Shown here one piece after another: positions 1-6,608 of a DNA stretch of 7,077 nt. Source of the stretch: Candidatus Omnitrophota bacterium (GTDB lineage Bacteria > Omnitrophota > Gorgyraeia > Gygaellales > Profunditerraquicolaceae); the NCBI GenBank assembly GCA_028715095.1, contig JAQUSM010000052.1:1-7077 (forward strand). Direction: 5' to 3'. The notes under the pieces are model-generated. The model saw only the letters and a list, made by a program, of their open reading frames with translations, was not told where the DNA came from and made no database searches. Position 1 is the stretch's first letter; each line of letters opens with the position of its first letter. Both the position numbers and the translations under genes were made by a program.

Positions 1-709
1 CCAGCGCCAGCGCCCTGGATAAATCGTTATAATCCCTCAGGTTCTGGCAAAAAAGTACAAACCTGTCTTTTCCTGATGATTCAATTAAATAATCCACCAG
101 GCGAAATGATTCTGTGTAAAATAACTCTGCCTTATCTGTTTCGGTTAAGCTTGCGACATTAAGTTTACTCAAATCATCCAGATTCAAGAAATCGCCCCGG
201 CTAATCCTGGCAGCTAAATCTTTTTTATTAAAAGAAAACTTCTTTTCCTGAAAAGTAGCAACCCCCTCTTCAAGCCAAAGAGGAATGGCCGGATTATTGG
301 ACCCTACCATCTCCCTGAAAATAATATGCGCCATTTCATGGGGAAGGACATTATCCAGAAACCCTCCGGCAGTAATAAATGTCTGGATAACTTTGCTCTC
401 TGCCTGGGCATTGCCCGCGGCCCAACTCGGGTTACCGGTTAACTTTATATAATCTTGCTGATTATCGGACAGGTATATCTTTGCCCTGTTGTCCCAGGTC
501 CAGAAATTAAAACGGCTAAAACCTAAATCATCGGTAATGTTATTATAGCACTCTTCGGCTCTTTCGGTTAATTCATTAAGCTCGGATTCCGTGGCATTTT
601 TATAGAAAACCAGAAAATGCGTGCTTTTAATCTCCTGCCAGGGCTGATTATCCGCTAAAACAATCAGCGGAAAAAACAAAAATATAAATAATAATTTTAG
701 AGGCTTCAT
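1..709 (-). CDS. Secreted zinc metallopeptidase, peptidase-MA-like (HEMAH), 3' end beyond window
   Basis: Reading the minus strand from ATG at 709-707 gives an open frame of 236 codons that runs off the left edge, so the C-terminus is missing. Residues 1-19 form a signal peptide: Lys2 and Lys5, a hydrophobic stretch at about 6-18, and a likely cleavage after Val-Leu-Ala19. No lipobox cysteine is present, so a soluble exported (periplasmic or extracellular) protein is inferred. The mature start has a THFLVFY segment (30-36), as often seen in peptidase-MA-like proteins. HEMAH at 124-128 is the gluzincin HExxH motif (two zinc-binding His plus the catalytic Glu). WLEEGVA at 145-151 supplies the probable third ligand, Glu148. 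The start is well supported: an in-frame stop lies at 730-728, and the ATG overlaps the murG stop as TGATG. No good Shine-Dalgarno is visible, so translation probably depends on coupling to murG. The substrate is unknown; a role in envelope or wall maintenance is only inferred from its neighbours. Confidence 0.85.
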   Translation of the reverse strand, partial: MKPLKLLFIFLFFPLIVLADNQPWQEIKSTHFLVFYKNATESELNELTERAEECYNNITDDLGFSRFNFWTWDNRAKIYLSDNQQDYIKLTGNPSWAAGNAQAESKVIQTFITAGGFLDNVLPHEMAHIIFREMVGSNNPAIPLWLEEGVATFQEKKFSFNKKDLAARISRGDFLNLDDLSKLNVASLTETDKAELFYTESFRLVDYLIESSGKDRFVLFCQNLRDYNDLSRALAL

Positions 710-1788
710 CAGTTCAGGTTCAAAACTTCATCAGCAAGCAGGCCGGCAGCGTCTATTGACCTGGCCCGGGCATACGCCTGGCGCATATCATTTAATTTTT
801 GAGGCTCATTCATAAGTTCGTTTATCTTGTCTCTTATTTTTTCAACGCATAGCTCCTCATCCAAAATAAGCAATGCAGAGCCACCCTCCAGAAGCACCCT
901 GGCGTTATTTAGCTGGTGGCCGTAAGCAAATGGATAGGGAATTAACAAAGCAGGCAGGCCGAATCTTTGCAGTTCGGCAATGGTCGTTGCTCCTGCCCGG
1001 CAGACCACTAGGTCCGCTATACTGTAAGCATATTGCATATCAGGAAAAAATCCAAAAACTTTATGCGTAATTTGCGCCTGAGCATAAGACTGTTTTAATA
1101 GCGCAAGATCCTGCTCCCCCGAAATGTGGATCAACTGCAAATCATTTCTTTTATGACAGGCGGTTAAAGCGGCGCAACAAACAGTATTTAACTTATGCGA
1201 CCCCTGGCTGCCTCCGGTAATCAATATATTGAATTTACCTTCTTTAAAATCAAAAAAATCCAGAACCTCTTTTCTTCCCACTTTAACTAAATCTTTACGG
1301 AGCGGGTTTCCGGTTAAGACAACTTTTTGCTGGGATATATTTAAATAGCTGCCTGTTTGAGCGAAGGACACCGCAACCTTATCCACAAATTTAGCCAATA
1401 GCCGGTTTGCCCTTCCGGGCACAACATTCTGCTCGTGGATTATGGTCTTTATTCTAAATAACCAGGCCCAAAACAACAAAGCAACCGTGTTTAAGCTGCC
1501 GAACCCGACAACAACATCAGGCTTGAATTCAATCAGCGCGCGCAAGCTTTCCCAGGCCCCGATTAAGAAAAAATAAGCTTCTCTTATATTCTTACTGCCT
1601 AATTTTAACCCCAGCCTGGAATCATGAATATACCTTATGCTGCCGCATCCAACCGCAATCTTACCGCTGCTATTCTTATTTGGCAAAACCATAAGCAGAT
1701 CGGCGCAGGAATCCTTAAGCCGGTCCATTAAAGCCAACGCGGGGAAAATATGGCCCCCGCTTGATCCGGTAACAAGCAAAACACGCAT
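709..1788 (-). CDS. murG: UDP-N-acetylglucosamine--lipid I N-acetylglucosaminyltransferase MurG
   Basis: This GT-B fold, GT28-family enzyme transfers GlcNAc from UDP-GlcNAc to lipid I on the inner face of the membrane, giving lipid II. It is complete at 359 residues, close to the E. coli length. Visible landmarks are the N-terminal glycine loop GSSGGHIFPALAL (8-20), the second glycine loop VVGFGSLN (93-100), HEQNVVPGRANRLLAK (118-133), TGNPLR (159-164), the C-domain GGSQGSHKLN (192-201), the donor-site CRAGATTIAEL (263-273) and HQLNNA (291-296). Two motifs differ from the consensus: GGTGGH reads GSSGGH and GFGGY reads GFGSL. The catalytic-region His13 is kept. ATG at 1788 follows the ftsW stop with no spacing, and a good Shine-Dalgarno lies 9 nt upstream. 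The stop overlaps the start of the metallopeptidase gene. Family assignment is firm despite the motif variants. Confidence 0.96.
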   Translation of the reverse strand: MRVLLVTGSSGGHIFPALALMDRLKDSCADLLMVLPNKNSSGKIAVGCGSIRYIHDSRLGLKLGSKNIREAYFFLIGAWESLRALIEFKPDVVVGFGSLNTVALLFWAWLFRIKTIIHEQNVVPGRANRLLAKFVDKVAVSFAQTGSYLNISQQKVVLTGNPLRKDLVKVGRKEVLDFFDFKEGKFNILITGGSQGSHKLNTVCCAALTACHKRNDLQLIHISGEQDLALLKQSYAQAQITHKVFGFFPDMQYAYSIADLVVCRAGATTIAELQRFGLPALLIPYPFAYGHQLNNARVLLEGGSALLILDEELCVEKIRDKINELMNEPQKLNDMRQAYARARSIDAAGLLADEVLNLN

Positions 1789-2883
1789 TTAAGGATACTC
1801 TCCTGAACGGGCAATATTAATTAATATGCCTAAACTAACCATATCGAATATCAGCGAAGACCCCCCGTAACTGATAAATGGCAGCGGCAGCCCCTTAGTC
1901 GGGAAAACTCCGCATGAAACTCCGATATTTACAATGGCCTTCAGAGAAATCATTAAAATCAGGCCGAGGGCGAGAAAATACCCAAATTTATCCGGCGCGT
2001 TTTTTATAATTTTAAGGCCCTGACGGATAAAGATCATAAATAATAGAATTACCCCGAGAGTACCGAACAGCCCGAGTTCTTCGCCGATAATAGAAAAAAT
2101 AAAATCGGTATGCGCCGCAGGCAGATAAAAAAGTTTTTGCTGGGAATGACCCAGCCCAACACCGAAGAATCCGCCTGAGCCTATGGCAATCTGCGACTGG
2201 ATAATCTGAAAACCGCTTCCCTTAGGGTCAAGCCAGGGATTTAAAAACGCCAGGATCCTGGCCCTGCGGTAAGGAACGCTGAAAATCAGGAAATAAACCA
2301 TTGGCAGGCTGCAAAGAATCAAGCTTAAAATATACCTGGCCCGGACACCGGCGATATAAAGCATAATCAAAACTACGCTGGTCAAAGCAATAGTCGTACC
2401 TAAATCCGGTTGTAAGAGTATAAGCAAAGAGGTTGCCCCCAGGGCGCATATCGGCGGGATAAACCCTTTAAAAAGCGTCTTGATTTGCTCCCCTTTGCGG
2501 CAAATAAAATCAGCTATGTAAACAATCAAGGCCAGGTTGGCAAACTCCGAAGGCTGGAAGCTGATGAATTTAAATCTGAACCAGCGCCTGGCCCCGGAGA
2601 TCTCCCTGCCCAACCCGGGGATAAGCACGAATATCAATAATATAAACGCTGTCCAGAATAGGAACCGCGCATTCTTGCGGAATAAACGGTAATCAATAAT
2701 CATAGCCAGGAAAGTAAATACCAACCCTACTATCAGAAAAGACAGATGCCGCTTTAGAAAATAAAAACTATCACCATATCTTTCCCAGGCATAAATACTT
2801 GAAGAGCTATAGATCATTACTATGCCAATGCAAACAAGCACAATTGATATAGTAAATAAATTAATGCGGGTCTTTCTAACCAT
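1789..2883 (-). CDS. ftsW: Septal peptidoglycan glycosyltransferase FtsW (SEDS family)
   Basis: This polytopic inner-membrane SEDS protein polymerises lipid II into glycan strands at the division septum, usually with a class B penicillin-binding protein (FtsI). At 364 residues it has short cytoplasmic tails. About ten hydrophobic segments are visible, the first at roughly 9-27 and the last at roughly 342-357. SEDS landmarks are GARRWF (97-102), QPSEFA (110-115), QPDLGT (158-163), a DPKGSGFQIIQSQIAIGSGG stretch (219-238), GLGHSQQK (243-250) and HTDFIF (258-263). Asp260 in HTDFIF corresponds to the residue known to be essential in SEDS polymerases. The C-terminal PTKGLPLPFISYGGSS (328-343) favours FtsW over RodA, which usually reads PVTGxPLPF there; the place between murD and murG agrees. 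The first 8 nt overlap the end of murD, and a weak AGGG lies 11 nt upstream of the ATG. The stop abuts the murG ATG. Confidence 0.95.
   Translation of the reverse strand: MVRKTRINLFTISIVLVCIGIVMIYSSSSIYAWERYGDSFYFLKRHLSFLIVGLVFTFLAMIIDYRLFRKNARFLFWTAFILLIFVLIPGLGREISGARRWFRFKFISFQPSEFANLALIVYIADFICRKGEQIKTLFKGFIPPICALGATSLLILLQPDLGTTIALTSVVLIMLYIAGVRARYILSLILCSLPMVYFLIFSVPYRRARILAFLNPWLDPKGSGFQIIQSQIAIGSGGFFGVGLGHSQQKLFYLPAAHTDFIFSIIGEELGLFGTLGVILLFMIFIRQGLKIIKNAPDKFGYFLALGLILMISLKAIVNIGVSCGVFPTKGLPLPFISYGGSSLIFDMVSLGILINIARSGEYP
1798..1804 (-). promoter_or_regulatory. Shine-Dalgarno of murG (AGGAGAG)
   Basis: AGGAGAG on the minus strand lies inside the last codons of ftsW, 9 nt upstream of the murG ATG. 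It is the clearest ribosome binding site in the window and fixes the murG start at 1788 even though the gene has no leader of its own. Confidence 0.75.
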
Positions 2884-4153
2884 AGGCTTTTTTACCCTGG
2901 GCTAAATCCAATACTATTCTTTTAAAAACCTCTCCCCGATGTTCATAATCCCTGAACATATCAAAGCTTGAACACATTGGAGAAAATAATATGCAATCTC
3001 CCGGCTTAGCCTGCTCATAAGCCCCGGCTATTGCCTCTTCCAAAGAATCTGTTTTTTCTATCGGAAATACTCCGTTAAGGTCACCGGCAATTATATCCCT
3101 GGCCTCACCTATCAAGAAAGCTTTTTTAACCTTTTTTCCAGCCGCATCAAGGATTACCCGGTAACTGATTCCTTTGTGCCGGCCGCCGGCAATAAGAATT
3201 ATAGGCGAAGAAATATTGCTGATCGCCCAGATTGCCGAATCCGCCGTAGTGGCCTTGGAATCATTAATAAATTTCACCCCGCCTATTTCTGCTACCTCCT
3301 CCATACGGTGTTTTATGCCTTTGAATTTCTGAAAAACACTAAGCATATCTTCCAATTTAATCCCCAGGATTTTACCTACAGCGATTACCGCGTTTTGGTT
3401 GGGGTTTAACAAGCCTTCTTTATTAAAAAAAACTACTTTCGATTCAGCCTCACGGGCTGCGGCATTTAAGAGAGGATCATCAGCGTTTAAAACCAGGTAA
3501 TCGTTTATATCCTGATTGACAAAAATACGTTTCTTCGCATCCAGGTATTCCTGGATATCATTATAACGGTCCAAATGATTAGGTGTTAAATTAAGAATTA
3601 CCGCTATCCTTGGCTTAAAATCTTTAATCGTCTCAAGCTGAAAAGAGCTCACCTCAAGAACAACAAAATCCCCCTGCTTCAGCTTTTTTATTTCTGCGCA
3701 AAACGGGTTACCGATATTGCCGCAGACAAAAACCCTTCTTCCGGATTCTTCCAGGACCTTTCCGATTAAAGTAGTAACTGTAGTTTTTCCGTTTGAGCCG
3801 GTTACGGCGATAATCTCTGCCGGACAAAGCGCGGCAGCTAACTCAATCTCGCTTATAACGGGTTTAGCAAATTCCTTAGCCCAGGCCACCGGAGGCGCGC
3901 AAGAAGGCACTCCGGGTGAAATAATCACCATATCCGACTGCCTGATAAAATTCTCGCTGTGTGAACCCAACTCAACCAGGATGTCCTTAGAAGAAAGCCT
4001 GGAGGCAAACTCCCTGGTTTGCGGATTATCGTTAATATCCGTAACACGCACGCAAGCGCCCAGCTCATACAGCAGGTTAGCGCAGGCAAGCCCGGAACGG
4101 GCTAAACCCACAATAGTAATATTTTTGCCTTTAAAATATTTTGTGTTTTTCAT
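2876..4153 (-). CDS. murD: UDP-N-acetylmuramoyl-L-alanine--D-glutamate ligase MurD
   Basis: This cytoplasmic ATP-dependent ligase adds D-glutamate to UDP-MurNAc-L-Ala. It is complete at 425 residues, slightly shorter than E. coli MurD. The N-terminal Rossmann-like domain binds the UDP substrate, with GLARSG at 16-21 and SPGVPSCAP at 79-87. The central ATPase domain has the P-loop TGSNGKTT (118-125), GNIGNP (145-150), EVSSFQLE (167-174), LNLTPNHLDRY (187-197) and YLDAKKRIF (203-211); Lys207 aligns with the lysine carbamylated in characterised MurD. The C-terminal domain starts near HRMEEV (282-287) and contains NDSKATTADSA (297-307), GGRHKG (323-328) and FSPMCSSFDMF (390-400). The usual NDSKATN is NDSKATT here. 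ATG at 4153 lies 5 nt after the mraY stop, with only a weak AGG about 8 nt upstream. The 3' end overlaps ftsW by 8 nt. Confidence 0.96.
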   Translation of the reverse strand: MKNTKYFKGKNITIVGLARSGLACANLLYELGACVRVTDINDNPQTREFASRLSSKDILVELGSHSENFIRQSDMVIISPGVPSCAPPVAWAKEFAKPVISEIELAAALCPAEIIAVTGSNGKTTVTTLIGKVLEESGRRVFVCGNIGNPFCAEIKKLKQGDFVVLEVSSFQLETIKDFKPRIAVILNLTPNHLDRYNDIQEYLDAKKRIFVNQDINDYLVLNADDPLLNAAAREAESKVVFFNKEGLLNPNQNAVIAVGKILGIKLEDMLSVFQKFKGIKHRMEEVAEIGGVKFINDSKATTADSAIWAISNISSPIILIAGGRHKGISYRVILDAAGKKVKKAFLIGEARDIIAGDLNGVFPIEKTDSLEEAIAGAYEQAKPGDCILFSPMCSSFDMFRDYEHRGEVFKRIVLDLAQGKKAYG

Positions 4154-4158
4154 TCAGT

Positions 4159-5247
4159 TTACCTGATCTTTAAGGTGACCAGGGCAAACATGGCAAGTAA
4201 TCCGGCGATAATCCAAAACCTGACAATTACTTTATTCTCAGGCCAGTCCAAAAACTGGAAATGATGGTGCAGAGGCGCAATCTTAAAAATACGTTTCTTG
4301 GTCAGCTTAAAACAACCCACCTGCAGAATAACGGAAAACGCCTCCAAAACAAATATTCCGCCTACAATTATAAGCAGCATTTCTTTCTTGATCAATAAGG
4401 CCACCGTCCCGATAGCCCCGCCCAAAGCCAAGGAACCGACATCCCCCATAAAAATTGATGCGGGATAACAGTTAAACCACAAAAAACCCAATCCGGCACC
4501 GATGATACTGGCACAGAAAATAGTCAGCTCCCCTGCGCCTTTAACATACGAGACAAACAAATAATTACTTAAATTTATATTTCCGGAGATGTAACAAAGT
4601 ATACTGAAAGCAATCGCTACCATAACAACAATGCCGATAGCCAAACCGTCCAGCCCGTCAGTAAGGTTTACGGCATTAGATGATCCGGCGATCACCAATA
4701 TGACAAACAGTATATATAAACCGTCTAGATCCAGGTTAACCCCTTTAACAAAAGGTATTTCCAATTTAAGGTTATACTGGCTATCCATGATGAGAATTAT
4801 ACCCAGTATCAAACCCAGGATAATTTGGCTTGTGAGTTTTACCGCGGGAGACAATCCCGAGGCCTTCTTCTTCATCTGCTTTAAATAATCGTCAAGGAAA
4901 CCGGTTGAACCCAGCCAGACAGTACTGAACAGAACAATCCAAACACAATGATTTGTGATATCAGCCCAAAGCAGGGTTGAAATTACAACCGCTCCCAGAA
5001 TAAGGATCCCGCCCATGGTCGGAGTATTCTGTTTATGGCGGTGCAAATCATCAAGCTTAATACTATCGGCTTTATTGATCTTTTCTCCAAGTTTAAGCTC
5101 CTTTAATCTCCTGATAAGCAGGGGGCCAAAAACAAGACTTAATATGAAGGCAGTTAAAGCGGCCATTGCCGCCCGGAAAGTAATGTAGCGGAAGACATTA
5201 AAAACGGAGATGAAATCTCTTAGCGGATAAAACAGATGGTAAAACAT
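4159..5247 (-). CDS. mraY: Phospho-N-acetylmuramoyl-pentapeptide-transferase MraY
   Basis: This inner-membrane enzyme transfers phospho-MurNAc-pentapeptide from its UDP carrier to undecaprenyl phosphate, making lipid I. At 362 residues it is nearly the E. coli length. Conserved elements in order are FNVFRYITFRA (16-26) near the N-terminus, HRHKQNTPTMGG (69-80), FLDDY with Asp119 and Asp120 (117-121), NAVNLTDGLDGLA (191-203), GFLWFNCYPASIFMGDVGSLALGG (254-277) with the catalytic-site Asp269, and PLHHHF (325-330). It ends in the family-typical ATLK-like VTLKIR. About ten membrane helices are expected and visible as hydrophobic blocks. The position after HHHF is Gln331, where Glu is usual. The ATG overlaps the last base of the murF stop (TAATG). 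A GGAAGAGG lies 13 nt upstream, rather far, so coupling is likely to set translation. The N-terminus lines up with known MraY proteins. Confidence 0.97.
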   Translation of the reverse strand: MFYHLFYPLRDFISVFNVFRYITFRAAMAALTAFILSLVFGPLLIRRLKELKLGEKINKADSIKLDDLHRHKQNTPTMGGILILGAVVISTLLWADITNHCVWIVLFSTVWLGSTGFLDDYLKQMKKKASGLSPAVKLTSQIILGLILGIILIMDSQYNLKLEIPFVKGVNLDLDGLYILFVILVIAGSSNAVNLTDGLDGLAIGIVVMVAIAFSILCYISGNINLSNYLFVSYVKGAGELTIFCASIIGAGLGFLWFNCYPASIFMGDVGSLALGGAIGTVALLIKKEMLLIIVGGIFVLEAFSVILQVGCFKLTKKRIFKIAPLHHHFQFLDWPENKVIVRFWIIAGLLAMFALVTLKIR

Positions 5248-6608
5248 TAAACTTTAAAAACCTCTTCCATTTTCATCGAACGGGAGCCTTTTACCAGGAT
5301 TATATCCTTGGCTTCCGGGGAAATCTTATTAAACAACAAGTCTCTGGCTTGCGCAGCAGAAGCGCAGCAGAATATATTCTTACTTTTAAATCCGCGCGCT
5401 TTAGCTGCCCGGGCAGTCAGAGCGGCTAAATTGCCCACTGAAACCAGCACATCGCATATATTAGTTATACTACCAGCAACCTGCCGATGCAATAATTCTT
5501 TTTGCTTGCCCAATTCAAGCATATCACCCATAATCAGGATCTTTTTCCCTTTGCACTTTGCGGTGTCCAGCGCAAGAAGCGCGTTGTTTAAAGAAAGAGG
5601 ATTAGAGTTATAAGTATCATCAATGAATTTAAGCCCTTTAACTTCAACAAGCTTGAGCCTGCCTCCCGGAAAATCGAAATCCGATAACCTGGAAGCTATC
5701 TCATTATGCCCCAGGCCTAATATACGGCCTACAGCAATAGCAGCCAGGGCATTGTAAACATTACAAGCCCCCAATGTCAATAACGTAAAATCAAATTTAC
5801 GGTTAAGCTTGAATTTTACTTTACCATCCTCTAATTTAATCCCCGAAGCCACAAAATCGTTTTTCTCTTTAACCCCGTAACTGAATATGTGAGGGTTTTT
5901 CTTCCCCCGGTTAATTAAACAACGCAGGTATTTATCGTCGCCGTTAAGCAAGGCTATTGCCGGGTCATCCAGGCTATTTAACAAGCTGGATTTTTCTTTT
6001 AATACCCCGCTTAGATTATTTAAAAATTCCAGGTGTGACGGCCCGATGTTAGTAAGTACGCCGATATTCGGCCGGGCAATCGCAGCCAGATAATCCACCT
6101 CCCCGAAATGGTTAGTGCCGATTTCAACCACCGCGAAATCATTTTCTTCTTTAAGCTGGATTAATGCCTGAGGCAGGCCGACCTGGTTATTTTTAGTGCC
6201 TTCATTTTTCAATACCCGTCCGCATGACGACAAAACCCAGGCGATCATATCCTTGACTGTGGTCTTACCGTTTGAGCCGGTAACAGCAATAACCGGCTTC
6301 CTGAAATTATTCCGCTTAAAACGGGCAAGATCACCTAACGCCAGAGAAGTATTCTTAACCCGCACTACAGCTATGCCCTTAGCAATCTTTAATCCGGGTA
6401 CCTTCTCAACAATAACACAAACTGCCCCTGATTTTAAAGCTGCGGGAATAAAATTATGGCCATCGTAATTATCCCCCCTTAAAGCCAGGAATGCATCTTG
6501 AGGCTTTATCCTCCTGGAATCGGTAGAGATACCTATCTGTTCATCGCTAAGGCTGCCCCGGAGGAGCTTGCCTCCTGTGGCTTTAATTATTTCTTTTAAT
6601 GTAAACAC
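5247..6608 (-). CDS. murF: UDP-N-acetylmuramoyl-tripeptide--D-alanyl-D-alanine ligase MurF
   Basis: This cytoplasmic Mur ligase uses ATP to add D-Ala-D-Ala to the UDP-MurNAc-tripeptide, the last soluble step before MraY. It is complete at 453 residues, as in E. coli. The N-terminal domain holds STDSRR (28-33) and ALRGDNYDGHNFI (42-54), which bind the UDP-MurNAc part. The ATPase domain has the P-loop TGSNGKTT (110-117), GTKNNQVGLPQ (137-147), VEIGTNHFGE (161-170), NIGPSHLE (187-194) and NGDD (222-225). The C-terminal domain has FPGGRLK (313-319), FIDDTYNSNPLSL (328-340), MGDMLELG (360-367) and VKGSRSMKMEEV (439-450). DDTYNSNP in place of NDSKAT separates it from MurD. It starts at GTG (6608), with GGGAGG 10 nt upstream, and overlaps the murE 3' end by 13 nt. 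The stop overlaps the mraY start. Confidence 0.96.
   Translation of the reverse strand: MFTLKEIIKATGGKLLRGSLSDEQIGISTDSRRIKPQDAFLALRGDNYDGHNFIPAALKSGAVCVIVEKVPGLKIAKGIAVVRVKNTSLALGDLARFKRNNFRKPVIAVTGSNGKTTVKDMIAWVLSSCGRVLKNEGTKNNQVGLPQALIQLKEENDFAVVEIGTNHFGEVDYLAAIARPNIGVLTNIGPSHLEFLNNLSGVLKEKSSLLNSLDDPAIALLNGDDKYLRCLINRGKKNPHIFSYGVKEKNDFVASGIKLEDGKVKFKLNRKFDFTLLTLGACNVYNALAAIAVGRILGLGHNEIASRLSDFDFPGGRLKLVEVKGLKFIDDTYNSNPLSLNNALLALDTAKCKGKKILIMGDMLELGKQKELLHRQVAGSITNICDVLVSVGNLAALTARAAKARGFKSKNIFCCASAAQARDLLFNKISPEAKDIILVKGSRSMKMEEVFKV

Noticed and set aside
651..671. Perfect 6-bp inverted repeat (TCCGCT / AGCGGA, 9-nt loop) at codons 13-20 of the metallopeptidase
   Set aside because: In the transcribed (minus) direction the T run precedes the stem and does not follow it, so it is not a rho-independent terminator. 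It sits within signal-peptide codons, and a 6-bp stem can occur by chance.
2228..2449. 73-codon minus-strand open frame inside ftsW in another frame
   Set aside because: It is out of frame with the clearly conserved FtsW sequence and has no recognisable motif.
3178..3190. GC-rich palindrome-like stretch (tgccggccgccgg)
   Set aside because: It lies within murD codons for the Gly-Gly-Arg-His segment and is explained by coding for the conserved GGRHKG motif.
3789..3802. 14-nt sequence (ccgtttgagccggt) repeated exactly at 6268-6281
   Set aside because: Both copies encode the same TGSNGKTT P-loop, in murD and murF. It reflects paralogous Mur ligases, not a mobile or regulatory repeat.
3717..4166. 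149-codon open frame on the plus strand opposite murD
   Set aside because: It lies wholly antisense to the conserved N-terminal and P-loop region of murD, resembles no family I know and has no context of its own. The other plus-strand frames opposite murG, mraY and murF are rejected for the same reason.
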